Positions 1 through 5,865 of a stretch of DNA of 8,214 nt are shown here, in pieces; the first letter of the stretch is position 1; each line of letters opens with the position of its first letter. This DNA comes from Methanobacteriaceae archaeon (GTDB lineage Archaea > Methanobacteriota > Methanobacteria > Methanobacteriales > Methanobacteriaceae). Location: the NCBI GenBank assembly GCA_011620845.1, contig WOYJ01000005.1, positions 1-8,214 on the forward strand, given 5' to 3'. Position numbers and translations under genes: made by a program. The notes under the pieces are model-generated. The model saw nothing but the letters and a program-made list of their open reading frames with translations. It searched no databases and had not been told where the DNA came from.

Positions 1-37
1 AAAAATTTTTTAATTCAGAGTTTCTAGGAGATACTAT

Positions 38-1900
38 ATGAATATCAAAGATATTTTAACCGCTCCAGAAGATGAGAAATTATTTTTACTGGGTAACGAA
101 GCTGCAGTTCGAGGAGCGCTGGAGTCCGGAGTATCCGTGGCATCCACCTATCCCGGCACACCCTCATCTGAAATAGGGGATATCCTCTCCAAGATAGCCA
201 AGGACGCTAGTATCTACTTCGAGTTTTCCACCAACGAGAAGGTGGCCTTAGAGTTAGCGGCAGCGGCCTCTGCTTCGGGACTTCGAACCTTCACCTTCAT
301 GAAGCACGTGGGAGTAAACGTGGCATCCGACTCCCTGATGAGCGTGGTCTACTCCGGAGTAAATGGGGGGATGATCATACTATCCGCGGATGATCCCTCT
401 ATTTTCTCATCCCAGAACGAACAAGACAACAGACACTACGCCCGCCTGGCCAACATCCCCATGCTAGAGCCTTCCAACCCCCAGGAAGTCAAGGATTTAA
501 TGAACTTCGGTTACCAGTTATCCGAGGAGTACCAAATACCGATTCTGATGCGTACCACCACCAGAATATCCCATATGAGGGGAATTGTGGGAGTAAATTC
601 ACTGGATAAGGAGGAAAGAAGGGGATTTTTCCATAAAGACCCCAAACGGTTCGTCCCGGTGCCAGAGGTTGCCCTGGTGAACCACAGAAAACTGGTGGAA
701 AAAATAGGTAAACTTCAGGAAAAAGTAGATAACTCTCCTTTAAACCGCGTATATGGTGATAAAACTGAATTAGGAGTGATCACATCAGGAAGCGCCTTCA
801 ATTATGTTATGGATGTGGTGGAAGAAGGCGATCTCCCGGTAAAAGTTCTTAAGTTAACATTTACTTATCCCTTCCCAGAGGAAGCAGTACTGAAATTCAT
901 CCAGAGTGTTGATAAGGTACTGGTGGTGGAGGAAGTTGACCCGGTGATGGAAAAGGATGCACTGGCAGTGCTGGGTAAAAATGGTATCATTAAGAAGGTT
1001 CATGGGAAATTGGACGGAACACTACCTTTGATCTATGAATTTAACCCTGAAATTGTACGTAATGGTATAAATAAGGTTTTAGAGAATGGTTCAGGTGTTG
1101 AACTTGAAAAAGGTGAGGAAAAAGAAACCATTCTCCTTCCCAAGAGACCACCCACCTTATGCCCAGGATGTCCCCACCGTGCCATCTACTACGCCGTCAA
1201 AAAGAGTATCGGGGATTTAAATCTGAAAGACGTTATCTTCCCCACGGATATCGGGTGCTACACCCTGGGAATTGAGGCACCATACGAGGCTGGTGACTAC
1301 CTCCTCTCCATGGGTTCTTCCATTGGAACTGGCTGCGGCTTTTCCAAGGCCACCAAACAGAAAGTGGTGAGCTTCATAGGGGATTCCACATTCTTCCACG
1401 CGGGAATACCTCCCCTGATAAATGCCGTTCACAATAAAGACAACTTCACAGTGGTGATACTGGACAACCGGACCACGGCCATGACTGGTGGCCAGCCACA
1501 CCCTGGTCTGCCCCGGGATGGTATGGGAGATCCCGCCCCGGAGATATCCATCGAGGAAATTGTTAAAGCAGCGGGTGTGGGTTTCATAGAAACCATAAAT
1601 CCATTGAATCTGAAAAAATCAGAACAGGCGTTCAGGCGGGCCCTCCAGTATCCGGGTGTTTCAGTGGTGATATCCAAGTATCCCTGTATGCTGATTAAAA
1701 CCAGGGGCCGGAAGAAGAAATTCACTGTGGAAATCAAGGATAACTGTGATAACTGCCTGGTTTGTCTGGAAGATCTAAGCTGTCCCGCCATTTACCTGGC
1801 AGAAGATGGTTCCATAAATATAGACGCCCAACTCTGTAATAACTGCAGCATGTGCATACAGGCCTGTCCAGAGAAGGCTATTGGTGTCAAGAAAAAATAA
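38..1900 (+). CDS. iorA: Indolepyruvate:ferredoxin oxidoreductase, alpha subunit
   Basis: Large subunit of IOR, which converts aryl pyruvates (from Trp, Phe, Tyr) plus CoA to aryl-CoA and CO2 with reduction of ferredoxin; in methanogens the reverse reaction can build aromatic amino acids from aryl acids. Seen in the 620-residue product: an N-terminal pyrimidine-binding domain with YPGTPSSE (38-45), a middle transketolase-C-like domain (about 245-350), LCPGCPHR (374-381) opening the thiamine-diphosphate domain, and GDSTFFHAG (448-456), the Mg/ThDP motif, followed by an Asn at 477. The C-terminus is a two-cluster ferredoxin domain: C570, C573, C576, C582 (CX2CX2CX5CP) and C600, C603, C606, C610 (CX2CX2CX3CP). 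The length is normal for the family. The ATG follows AGGAG (26-30) at a 7-base spacing. iorB follows 97 bases later. The cytoplasmic location and heterodimer with IorB are family knowledge. Identification is very secure; the exact substrate preference is not visible. Confidence 0.96.
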   Translation: MNIKDILTAPEDEKLFLLGNEAAVRGALESGVSVASTYPGTPSSEIGDILSKIAKDASIYFEFSTNEKVALELAAAASASGLRTFTFMKHVGVNVASDSLMSVVYSGVNGGMIILSADDPSIFSSQNEQDNRHYARLANIPMLEPSNPQEVKDLMNFGYQLSEEYQIPILMRTTTRISHMRGIVGVNSLDKEERRGFFHKDPKRFVPVPEVALVNHRKLVEKIGKLQEKVDNSPLNRVYGDKTELGVITSGSAFNYVMDVVEEGDLPVKVLKLTFTYPFPEEAVLKFIQSVDKVLVVEEVDPVMEKDALAVLGKNGIIKKVHGKLDGTLPLIYEFNPEIVRNGINKVLENGSGVELEKGEEKETILLPKRPPTLCPGCPHRAIYYAVKKSIGDLNLKDVIFPTDIGCYTLGIEAPYEAGDYLLSMGSSIGTGCGFSKATKQKVVSFIGDSTFFHAGIPPLINAVHNKDNFTVVILDNRTTAMTGGQPHPGLPRDGMGDPAPEISIEEIVKAAGVGFIETINPLNLKKSEQAFRRALQYPGVSVVISKYPCMLIKTRGRKKKFTVEIKDNCDNCLVCLEDLSCPAIYLAEDGSINIDAQLCNNCSMCIQACPEKAIGVKKK

Positions 1901-1901
1901 T

Positions 1902-1916
1902 AAAAATATATATTAG
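1902..1916 (+). promoter_or_regulatory. Possible internal promoter (TATA-like) before iorB
   Basis: The stretch just after the iorA stop contains AAAAATATATATTAG, an archaeal TATA-box-like sequence. A start about 26 bases downstream would fall near 1935 and give a leader of roughly 60 bases before the chosen iorB ATG. The unusually long iorA-iorB gap (97 bases) leaves room for separate initiation, but read-through from iorA is equally compatible. AT-rich gaps produce such matches by chance. Confidence 0.25.
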
Positions 1917-1945
1917 TAATTGCTATCATTCTTTATTGAAAAATC

Positions 1946-1997
1946 GCTAAACATCATTAGGGAAGAAAATTTGCTAACATCATTAGGGGAGAAATCC
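1946..1997 (+). repeat. Imperfect tandem duplication spanning the iorB ribosome-binding site
   Basis: Two adjacent units both begin GCTAA, then (A)CATCATTAGGG and a purine-rich tail: unit 1 at 1946-1972 (27 bases) and unit 2 at 1973-1997 (25 bases). Unit 2 carries GGGGAG (1986-1991), the Shine-Dalgarno site 6 bases before the iorB ATG at 1998. Unit 1 carries AGGGAAG (1958-1964), which sits 6 bases before an in-frame TTG at 1971. The bases from 1922 (GCTA then TCATT) may be a more decayed third unit. Confidence 0.75.
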
Positions 1998-2591
1998 ATG
2001 AAAACGTACAACATTTACATCTGCGGTGTAGGTGGACAGGGAATAATAAAGACATCCATCGTAATGGGCGAAGCAGCCATGAAAATGGGGAAACCAGTGG
2101 TGATGAGTGAAATACATGGCATGGCCCAAAGAGGAGGGGTGGTATCCACCGAGTTAAAGATAGGCCACTCCCGGAGCCCACTTATTGGAGATGGTGAGGC
2201 AGACCTTATCCTGGCCTTCGAGCCACTGGAGGCGCTTCGATCCATAGATAAAATAGGAGAAGGGGGATGTGTGGTTACCAACACCGCACCCATCATGCCC
2301 TTCAATATAAGCGCCAGTGAAAACCCTTATCCCAGGATGGACTTTATTTTAAAGGAGCTTGAATCCAGGTCAAGCAAATTATACGCCCTTAACGCCCTGG
2401 ATATTGCAAAGGAAGCGGGACACATATTATCCCTTAACATGGTGATGCTGGGTGGTGCAGCAGCGGTACCAAACTTCCCAGTAGATAAAACATCATTGCA
2501 GGAATCAATGAAGGATAATTTACCAGCAAAATCATTGGAAATTAATTACAAAGCTTTCAATAGAGGATTTGATATCGTAAATTCTAAGTAG
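1998..2591 (+). CDS. iorB: Indolepyruvate:ferredoxin oxidoreductase, beta subunit
   Basis: Small subunit of IOR (POR-gamma-type domain), partner of the upstream IorA. The 197-residue product has the glycine-rich GVGGQG (10-15) near the N-terminus, EIHGMAQRGG (38-47) and the EADLILAFEPLEALR stretch (about 67-81), all typical of 2-oxoacid:ferredoxin oxidoreductase gamma/IorB proteins. The start chosen is the ATG at 1998: the protein then begins MKTYNIYICGVGGQG, as is usual for the family, and has GGGGAG 6 bases upstream. Longer in-frame readings from TTG at 1920 or 1971 add residues that do not resemble the family. The reading frame ends with TAG. No cysteine cluster is present or expected; the clusters are in IorA. 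Function is secure and the start fairly secure, with TTG 1971 as the only credible alternative because it too has a purine-rich site. Confidence 0.95.
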   Translation: MKTYNIYICGVGGQGIIKTSIVMGEAAMKMGKPVVMSEIHGMAQRGGVVSTELKIGHSRSPLIGDGEADLILAFEPLEALRSIDKIGEGGCVVTNTAPIMPFNISASENPYPRMDFILKELESRSSKLYALNALDIAKEAGHILSLNMVMLGGAAAVPNFPVDKTSLQESMKDNLPAKSLEINYKAFNRGFDIVNSK

Positions 2592-2630
2592 ATGGTATTC
2601 TATTGTAAAAAGAGGATTTCAATAAATTTT

Positions 2631-2647
2631 AGGAATTTATAATTCCT
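2631..2647 (+). promoter_or_regulatory. Perfect inverted repeat over a TATA-like box; candidate operator of the wHTH gene
   Basis: AGGAAT-TTATA-ATTCCT is a perfect 6+6 inverted repeat with a 5-base centre. The centre and inner arms spell TTTATAAT, an archaeal TATA-like element. Its middle lies about 26 bases upstream of the ATG at 2666, which is the usual TATA-to-start spacing for a near-leaderless transcript. A dimeric wHTH bound here would block TBP, suggesting autoregulation. The symmetry is seen directly; the operator role is inferred. It could also be a weak RNA hairpin. Confidence 0.45.
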
Positions 2648-2665
2648 GGCGTGGAGAATGAGTTG

Positions 2666-2947
2666 ATGAAGAAACTGCTATGGTGGCTGATCGCAGGATC
2701 ATCGGGGGGGCCTAATCGGGCGAAGATTATCATGAGATTAAAGGAGAGACCCTATAATGCCAACCAACTGGCTGAAGAACTGGATCTGAATTATAAAACA
2801 GTCCGACATCATCTTAAGGTTCTACAGGAAAATGATGTGATAACATCCAGTGGAAAACAGAAGTATGGGGAGTTATATTTCCTCTCGGATAAGATGACCG
2901 ATAATTATGATGTATTTAGTGAAATTTGGGAAACGTTAAAAAAATAG
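2666..2947 (+). CDS. Small winged-helix (ArsR-like) transcriptional regulator
   Basis: A 93-residue DNA-binding protein. After a short hydrophobic N-terminus (KKLLWWLIAGSSGG, 2-15) comes NRAKIIMRLKERPY (17-30). The helix-turn-helix is NANQLAEEL then DLNYKTVRHHLKVL (31-53), and a beta-wing contains KQKYGELYFLS (64-74). This is the ArsR/HTH_20-like archaeal type with the recognition helix TVRHHL. No metal-binding Cys/His set is visible, so it is not an obvious metal sensor. The ATG at 2666 was chosen because GGAG (2653-2656) lies 9 bases upstream and the product then starts like relatives; a GTG at 2651 would add five residues. It is followed after 31 bases by a small membrane protein, a pairing I recall from other archaea. 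It may regulate itself, that neighbour and the downstream ABC genes, but the target is inferred. Confidence 0.87.
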   Translation: MKKLLWWLIAGSSGGPNRAKIIMRLKERPYNANQLAEELDLNYKTVRHHLKVLQENDVITSSGKQKYGELYFLSDKMTDNYDVFSEIWETLKK

Positions 2948-2978
2948 TAGATTATTTAAGGGAGAAGAGGTTAAAAAA

Positions 2979-3302
2979 ATGGCTGTGATAGAAAATGTAA
3001 CGTTAGCTTACATTGCAATGTCGATAGGAGTAATTAACGTCTGTCTGATGATGGGGTTACTTAATTCTTACTTGAAAACCTATAAGGAAATAAAATCTGG
3101 TTTCACCGTTGGTCTTATATATTTTACATCCCTTATACTCATCCAGAATATTTTCACCACCTTATACCTGGCTATTCAAGTAATTGTACCCGCTCCAGAG
3201 TTGCTAATATCTGAAATTCACGAACCAATCAAACCATTACTGTTCATCAACATGATCCAGCTGGTGGCACTGATTATTCTTTACAGGATCACCAGGAAGT
3301 AG
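2979..3302 (+). CDS. Small three-helix membrane protein (DUF7521-like), paired with the wHTH
   Basis: A 107-residue protein of unknown function. Three hydrophobic segments are evident at about 8-32, 41-68 and 87-104. Between the first two is a short, mostly basic loop (KTYKEIKSG, 33-41). Between the second and third is an acidic/proline loop (PAPELLISEIHEP, 71-83). There is no signal peptidase site, cysteine pair or catalytic motif. GAGG (2967-2970) lies 8 bases before the ATG. The size, three-helix layout and position directly after an ArsR-like wHTH resemble the archaeal family I know as DUF7521, but the family assignment is from memory and unverified. The pairing suggests a membrane partner or signal input for the regulator, which is inference. 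The local base composition is clearly more AT-rich than iorA, partly expected for a membrane protein. Confidence 0.8.
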   Translation: MAVIENVTLAYIAMSIGVINVCLMMGLLNSYLKTYKEIKSGFTVGLIYFTSLILIQNIFTTLYLAIQVIVPAPELLISEIHEPIKPLLFINMIQLVALIILYRITRK

Positions 3303-3350
3303 CTTGGTGATTAGGTGAAATGTTGGAAGAAATTGTGTGAGAAGTGGGCA

Positions 3351-3382
3351 TAAATATTTAAATTAATTTTTCATTTATATAC
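3351..3382 (+). promoter_or_regulatory. Promoter region of the ABC permease, two TATA-like boxes
   Basis: TAAATATTTA (3351-3360, a perfect palindrome) lies about 31 bases before the permease ATG at 3387. TTTATATAC (3374-3382) lies about 27 bases before a second in-frame ATG at 3405. No Shine-Dalgarno sequence precedes either ATG, so a leaderless or near-leaderless transcript is likely. AAATTAATTT (3360-3369) is another perfect palindrome between the boxes. Which box is used cannot be decided from sequence. Confidence 0.45.
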
Positions 3383-3386
3383 AGTT

Positions 3387-4532
3387 ATGTCATTTTTTAC
3401 CTTAATGATAAAAAACCCGTTCAGGAACAGAACCCGAGCAACACTGGCTATTATTGGAATTGCCATAGGGATAGCAACCATCGTAGCGTTAGGCATGGTT
3501 ACAGGCGGCCTTCAGAGTTCTACCCAGAGCACCCTCAAAGCAGGATCCGCTGAAATTACCGTGACCAAGATTGGTAACTTTGGATCTAGTGGCGGAGTTA
3601 TGGATGAAAGCATGGTAACCGATCTGAAAAATACGAACGGAGTCAAGGATACAGCAGGTATCTTAAGGATTAATTCTAATGTTTCTACTTCTTCTGGAGG
3701 CTCGGGGTTCGGTTCCATGGGCGGATTTTTAGTTAACGGAATTGACAGCAGCAAATTAGCTCTGGTAGGTATCAATAGTGTTAACGGCACCATATTCACT
3801 AACGGAAGTTCAAATGAGATAATTATCGGTAAAACCGTTGCGCAAAATCTTAACAAGACTGTGGGTAGTAAAATAGATATATATGGAACTGAATTTGAAG
3901 TTACCGGGATTTTTGAGTCAGGAAATTTCATATATGACATTGGGGTATTTACCTCACTATCCACCCTCCAAAATCTGACCAATAACACAGGTAAAGTCAG
4001 CTATATACAGGTAAAGGTCAACGATAATGCAAACGCCTCTCAGGTGAGTAAAACAATCCAAGATGAACGTCCTAACGATCTATCTGCAACCACGGCCGTA
4101 GATCAGGCTAACCGGATAAATCAGAGCCTGGGAATGATAGACACAGCTTCATGGGCCATATCGCTCCTGGCAATAGTGATCGGTGGTGTGGGAGTTATCA
4201 ACACCATGATCATGTCCGTCTTTGAGAGAACACGAGAAATAGGTGTACTGAAAGCTGTGGGGTGGAAAGACAGAAGGATACTGGGAATGATCCTGGGTGA
4301 ATCCATCGTGCTTACTTTAGTAGCTGCGGTAGTGGGTATAATATTAGGTATAGTGGCGGTGGAGATAATATTCAAATTCTTTATAACTTCCCAATCCTTT
4401 GAAGCTGTACTTACCATGGACACATTATTAAAGGCCTTTGGTGTGGCTTTATTGGTGGGTATAGTAGGTGGATTGTATCCTGCTTATCGCGCATCAAGAT
4501 TGGCACCAACTGAGGCGTTACGCTACGAATAA
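3387..4532 (+). CDS. MacB/FtsX-type ABC transporter permease
   Basis: Membrane subunit of a mechanotransmission-type ABC exporter. The 381-residue product has the standard layout: TM1 at about 18-40 (after PFRNRTRATLA), a large extracytoplasmic MacB-periplasmic-core-like domain (41-252) rich in Gly, Ser and Asn with several N-X-S/T sequons, then TM2 (255-278), TM3 (302-330) and TM4 (346-367). Family motifs are TREIGVLKAVGW (282-293), the cytoplasmic coupling segment after TM2, and PAYRASRLAPTEALRYE (365-381) at the C-terminus. It is full length for archaeal members. The ATPase gene follows after 19 bases and is surely the partner. The ATG at 3387 gives MSFFTLMIKNPFRNRTRA, a normal family start; ATG 3405 is the alternative. 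The substrate is unknown; relatives export peptides, lipoproteins or drugs, or drive extracellular enzymes. Confidence 0.92.
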   Translation: MSFFTLMIKNPFRNRTRATLAIIGIAIGIATIVALGMVTGGLQSSTQSTLKAGSAEITVTKIGNFGSSGGVMDESMVTDLKNTNGVKDTAGILRINSNVSTSSGGSGFGSMGGFLVNGIDSSKLALVGINSVNGTIFTNGSSNEIIIGKTVAQNLNKTVGSKIDIYGTEFEVTGIFESGNFIYDIGVFTSLSTLQNLTNNTGKVSYIQVKVNDNANASQVSKTIQDERPNDLSATTAVDQANRINQSLGMIDTASWAISLLAIVIGGVGVINTMIMSVFERTREIGVLKAVGWKDRRILGMILGESIVLTLVAAVVGIILGIVAVEIIFKFFITSQSFEAVLTMDTLLKAFGVALLVGIVGGLYPAYRASRLAPTEALRYE

Positions 4533-4551
4533 AAAATATAGAGGAAATTTT

Positions 4552-5226
4552 ATGACTGAAGAGAACGTCATTGAAATACATAATCTCCAGAAAACCTATG
4601 ACAAAGGGAAAATCAAGGCATTAAATGGTATAGATCTGGAGATTAAGAAGGGAGAATTCATATCCATAATGGGGCCCTCTGGTTCTGGTAAATCCACCCT
4701 CTTGAATATGATAGGGGCCCTCGACCGGGCGGAAGAAGGCACCATTAAAGTGGCCGGTATAGACCTAATGAAGACCAGGGATTTAAGTGAATTCCGTTCC
4801 CAGGAGATCGGCTTCGTATTCCAGATGCATAACCTGATACCCAACCTTAGTGTCCTGGAGAACGTGGAGATACCCATGTACGAAACCAGGGTGAAAAGTG
4901 AGGAAATGCGTAGAAGGGCATTGGAACTCTTGGAAGCGGTTGGACTTAAAGATAAGGCAGATAAAAATCCCACTAAACTCTCTGGCGGTGAAAGACAGAG
5001 GGTGGCTATTGCCAGGGCACTGGTAAACCACCCCTCTATAATCCTGGCCGATGAACCAACCGGGGCGTTGGATTCCAAAACCGGGGATGTTATACTGAAT
5101 TTACTCAAAAGTTTACACAGTAAAAAACAGGTAACCCTGGTAATGGTCACCCATGAACCCTACGTGGCTGAAATGGCCGATCGAATACTACACGTACTTG
5201 ACGGTAAGATTAACAATTCAAGTTAA
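4552..5226 (+). CDS. ABC transporter ATP-binding protein (MacB/LolD type)
   Basis: A 224-residue cytoplasmic ATPase that powers the upstream permease. All ABC motifs are intact: Walker A GPSGSGKST (41-49), Q-loop Q91 in VFQMHNLIP, signature LSGGERQ (143-149), Walker B IILADE (163-168), D-loop ALDS (172-175) and switch H201 in VTHE. The N-terminal IEIHNLQKTYDKGKIKALNG and the MHNLIPNLSVLENVEIPM region match the MacB/LolD/FtsE subgroup that pairs with FtsX-fold permeases. The ATG at 4552 was chosen because GAGG (4541-4544) precedes it at 7 bases; the open frame extends further upstream into the permease gene but gives no family-like residues. It follows the permease stop by 19 bases, so the two form one transcription unit. 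No fused permease domain is present. Confidence 0.95.
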   Translation: MTEENVIEIHNLQKTYDKGKIKALNGIDLEIKKGEFISIMGPSGSGKSTLLNMIGALDRAEEGTIKVAGIDLMKTRDLSEFRSQEIGFVFQMHNLIPNLSVLENVEIPMYETRVKSEEMRRRALELLEAVGLKDKADKNPTKLSGGERQRVAIARALVNHPSIILADEPTGALDSKTGDVILNLLKSLHSKKQVTLVMVTHEPYVAEMADRILHVLDGKINNSS

Positions 5227-5243
5227 TCACTATTGGATTATTT

Positions 5244-5264
5244 GGAGGTTGTTTATTTACCTCC
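5244..5264 (+). terminator. Hairpin downstream of the ABC operon, probable terminator
   Basis: GGAGGT (5244-5249) and ACCTCC (5259-5264) form a perfect 6-base-pair stem with a 9-base T-rich loop, 17 bases after the ATPase stop. It is followed by a short CCATTTTAG stretch and not by a long U-run. Archaeal termination depends mainly on T-tracts, so the hairpin may assist or stabilise the 3' end. Confidence 0.4.
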
Positions 5265-5310
5265 TCCATTTTAGATAAAAAACCCCTATAATTAATATTT
5301 ATATACTTAT

Positions 5311-5347
5311 AAAAAAGTAAGTCTGTAATAAAAAAATTAAAAAAATT
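5311..5347 (-). terminator. Poly-T termination region for the ACT/ligase transcript
   Basis: Read on the - strand, just beyond the ACT gene stop (5354-5356), there are two T7 runs (+ strand A-runs at 5339-5345 and 5330-5336) and a T6 run (5311-5316). Oligo-T tracts of this kind are the usual intrinsic termination signal in archaea. The same AT-rich gap also follows the convergent ABC operon. Confidence 0.55.
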
Positions 5348-5353
5348 AGGACA

Positions 5354-5785
5354 TTACCAGTTATATACTTCTTCTGGTGGAATTATCACCGCACCACCCT
5401 TGTTCAGGGCTTGGATACCTCCATCCACATCTTCAGGATGCAGTAAGACAATGGCTCTTTGTTCTTTTTCATCCACAAAGGCATACAGGTAGTCCAGATT
5501 AATATTTGCTTCATCTAGGAATTTTAATATGGCATTTAATTCGCCGGGCTTATCAGACATCTCCACTGCAATAACGTCCCCTACTTTAACCAGGAAATTG
5601 TTTTTTTCCAGTACTTCGGCTGCCTTTTCAGGTACCGGTACTATCAACCTTAATATGCCGAAATCTGATACATCAGCTATGGACATTGCCCGTATGTTAA
5701 TATCGTTGTTGGCCAGGACATCCAGGGCTTTCCTCATCCTACCCTTCTTATTTTCCAGAAATATAGAGAGTTGTTTTATTTTCAA
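5354..5785 (-). CDS. Tandem ACT-domain amino-acid-binding protein
   Basis: A 143-residue protein made only of two ACT modules: about 2-66 (starting IKQLSIFLENKKGRM) and about 71-135 (starting VIAVEMSDKPGELNAIL). Each shows the ACT pattern of a first strand, a loop with G/PG, and a helix followed by NINI or NINL. ACT pairs bind small ligands, usually amino acids, and regulate metabolism allosterically. No catalytic or DNA-binding domain is attached. The start is a TTG at 5785 with GAGGG (5793-5797) 7 bases upstream; no ATG or GTG exists between it and the upstream in-frame stop. It lies 80 bases after the aryl-CoA ligase gene, and such proteins commonly accompany PaaK/IOR genes, suggesting that it senses an aromatic amino acid or aryl acid and modulates the ligase or IOR. 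That role is inferred. Confidence 0.9.
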   Translation of the reverse strand: MKIKQLSIFLENKKGRMRKALDVLANNDINIRAMSIADVSDFGILRLIVPVPEKAAEVLEKNNFLVKVGDVIAVEMSDKPGELNAILKFLDEANINLDYLYAFVDEKEQRAIVLLHPEDVDGGIQALNKGGAVIIPPEEVYNW

Positions 5786-5853
5786 TGTAAATCCCTCTTT
5801 ATGAGTCTCCTTTTTTTGTTAATCCTCGAATTCCATCTTTAATACTAATCATC

Positions 5854-5863
5854 CTCTTATAAA
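5854..5863 (-). promoter_or_regulatory. Possible TATA-like element before the ACT gene
   Basis: Read on the - strand, GTTTTATAAG lies immediately after the ligase stop codon. A start about 26 bases on would fall near 5832, giving a leader of some 45 bases with the GAGGG site before TTG 5785. This would let the ACT gene be transcribed apart from the ligase. The match is short and the region AT-rich. Confidence 0.25.
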
Positions 5864-5865
5864 AC

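Noticed and set aside
1429..1791. - strand frames opposite iorA
   Set aside because: They overlap the conserved ThDP and ferredoxin domains of IorA and have no recognisable domains.
1920..1997. N-terminal extension of IorB from TTG 1920
   Set aside because: The extra 26 residues do not resemble the family and cover the tandem repeat; ATG 1998 has a good ribosome-binding site and gives the standard N-terminus.
1946..1997. Start of a CRISPR-like array
   Set aside because: There are only two adjacent, imperfect units with no spacers; it is a simple tandem duplication.
2666..2947. Metal-sensing ArsR repressor
   Set aside because: The product contains no cysteine and no clustered His/Asp metal set, so metal sensing is unsupported.
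3512..3988. 158-codon open frame on the - strand
   Set aside because: It lies wholly opposite the permease's outer domain; the composition is that of a shadow frame and no family is recognisable.
4468..4551. N-terminal extension of the ABC ATPase into the permease gene
   Set aside because: It overlaps the conserved permease C-terminus in another frame; ATG 4552 with GAGG upstream is a normal start.
4596..5150. Long open frame on the - strand (184 codons)
   Set aside because: It is the antisense shadow of the intact ABC ATPase gene, with no recognisable domain and no ribosome-binding site.
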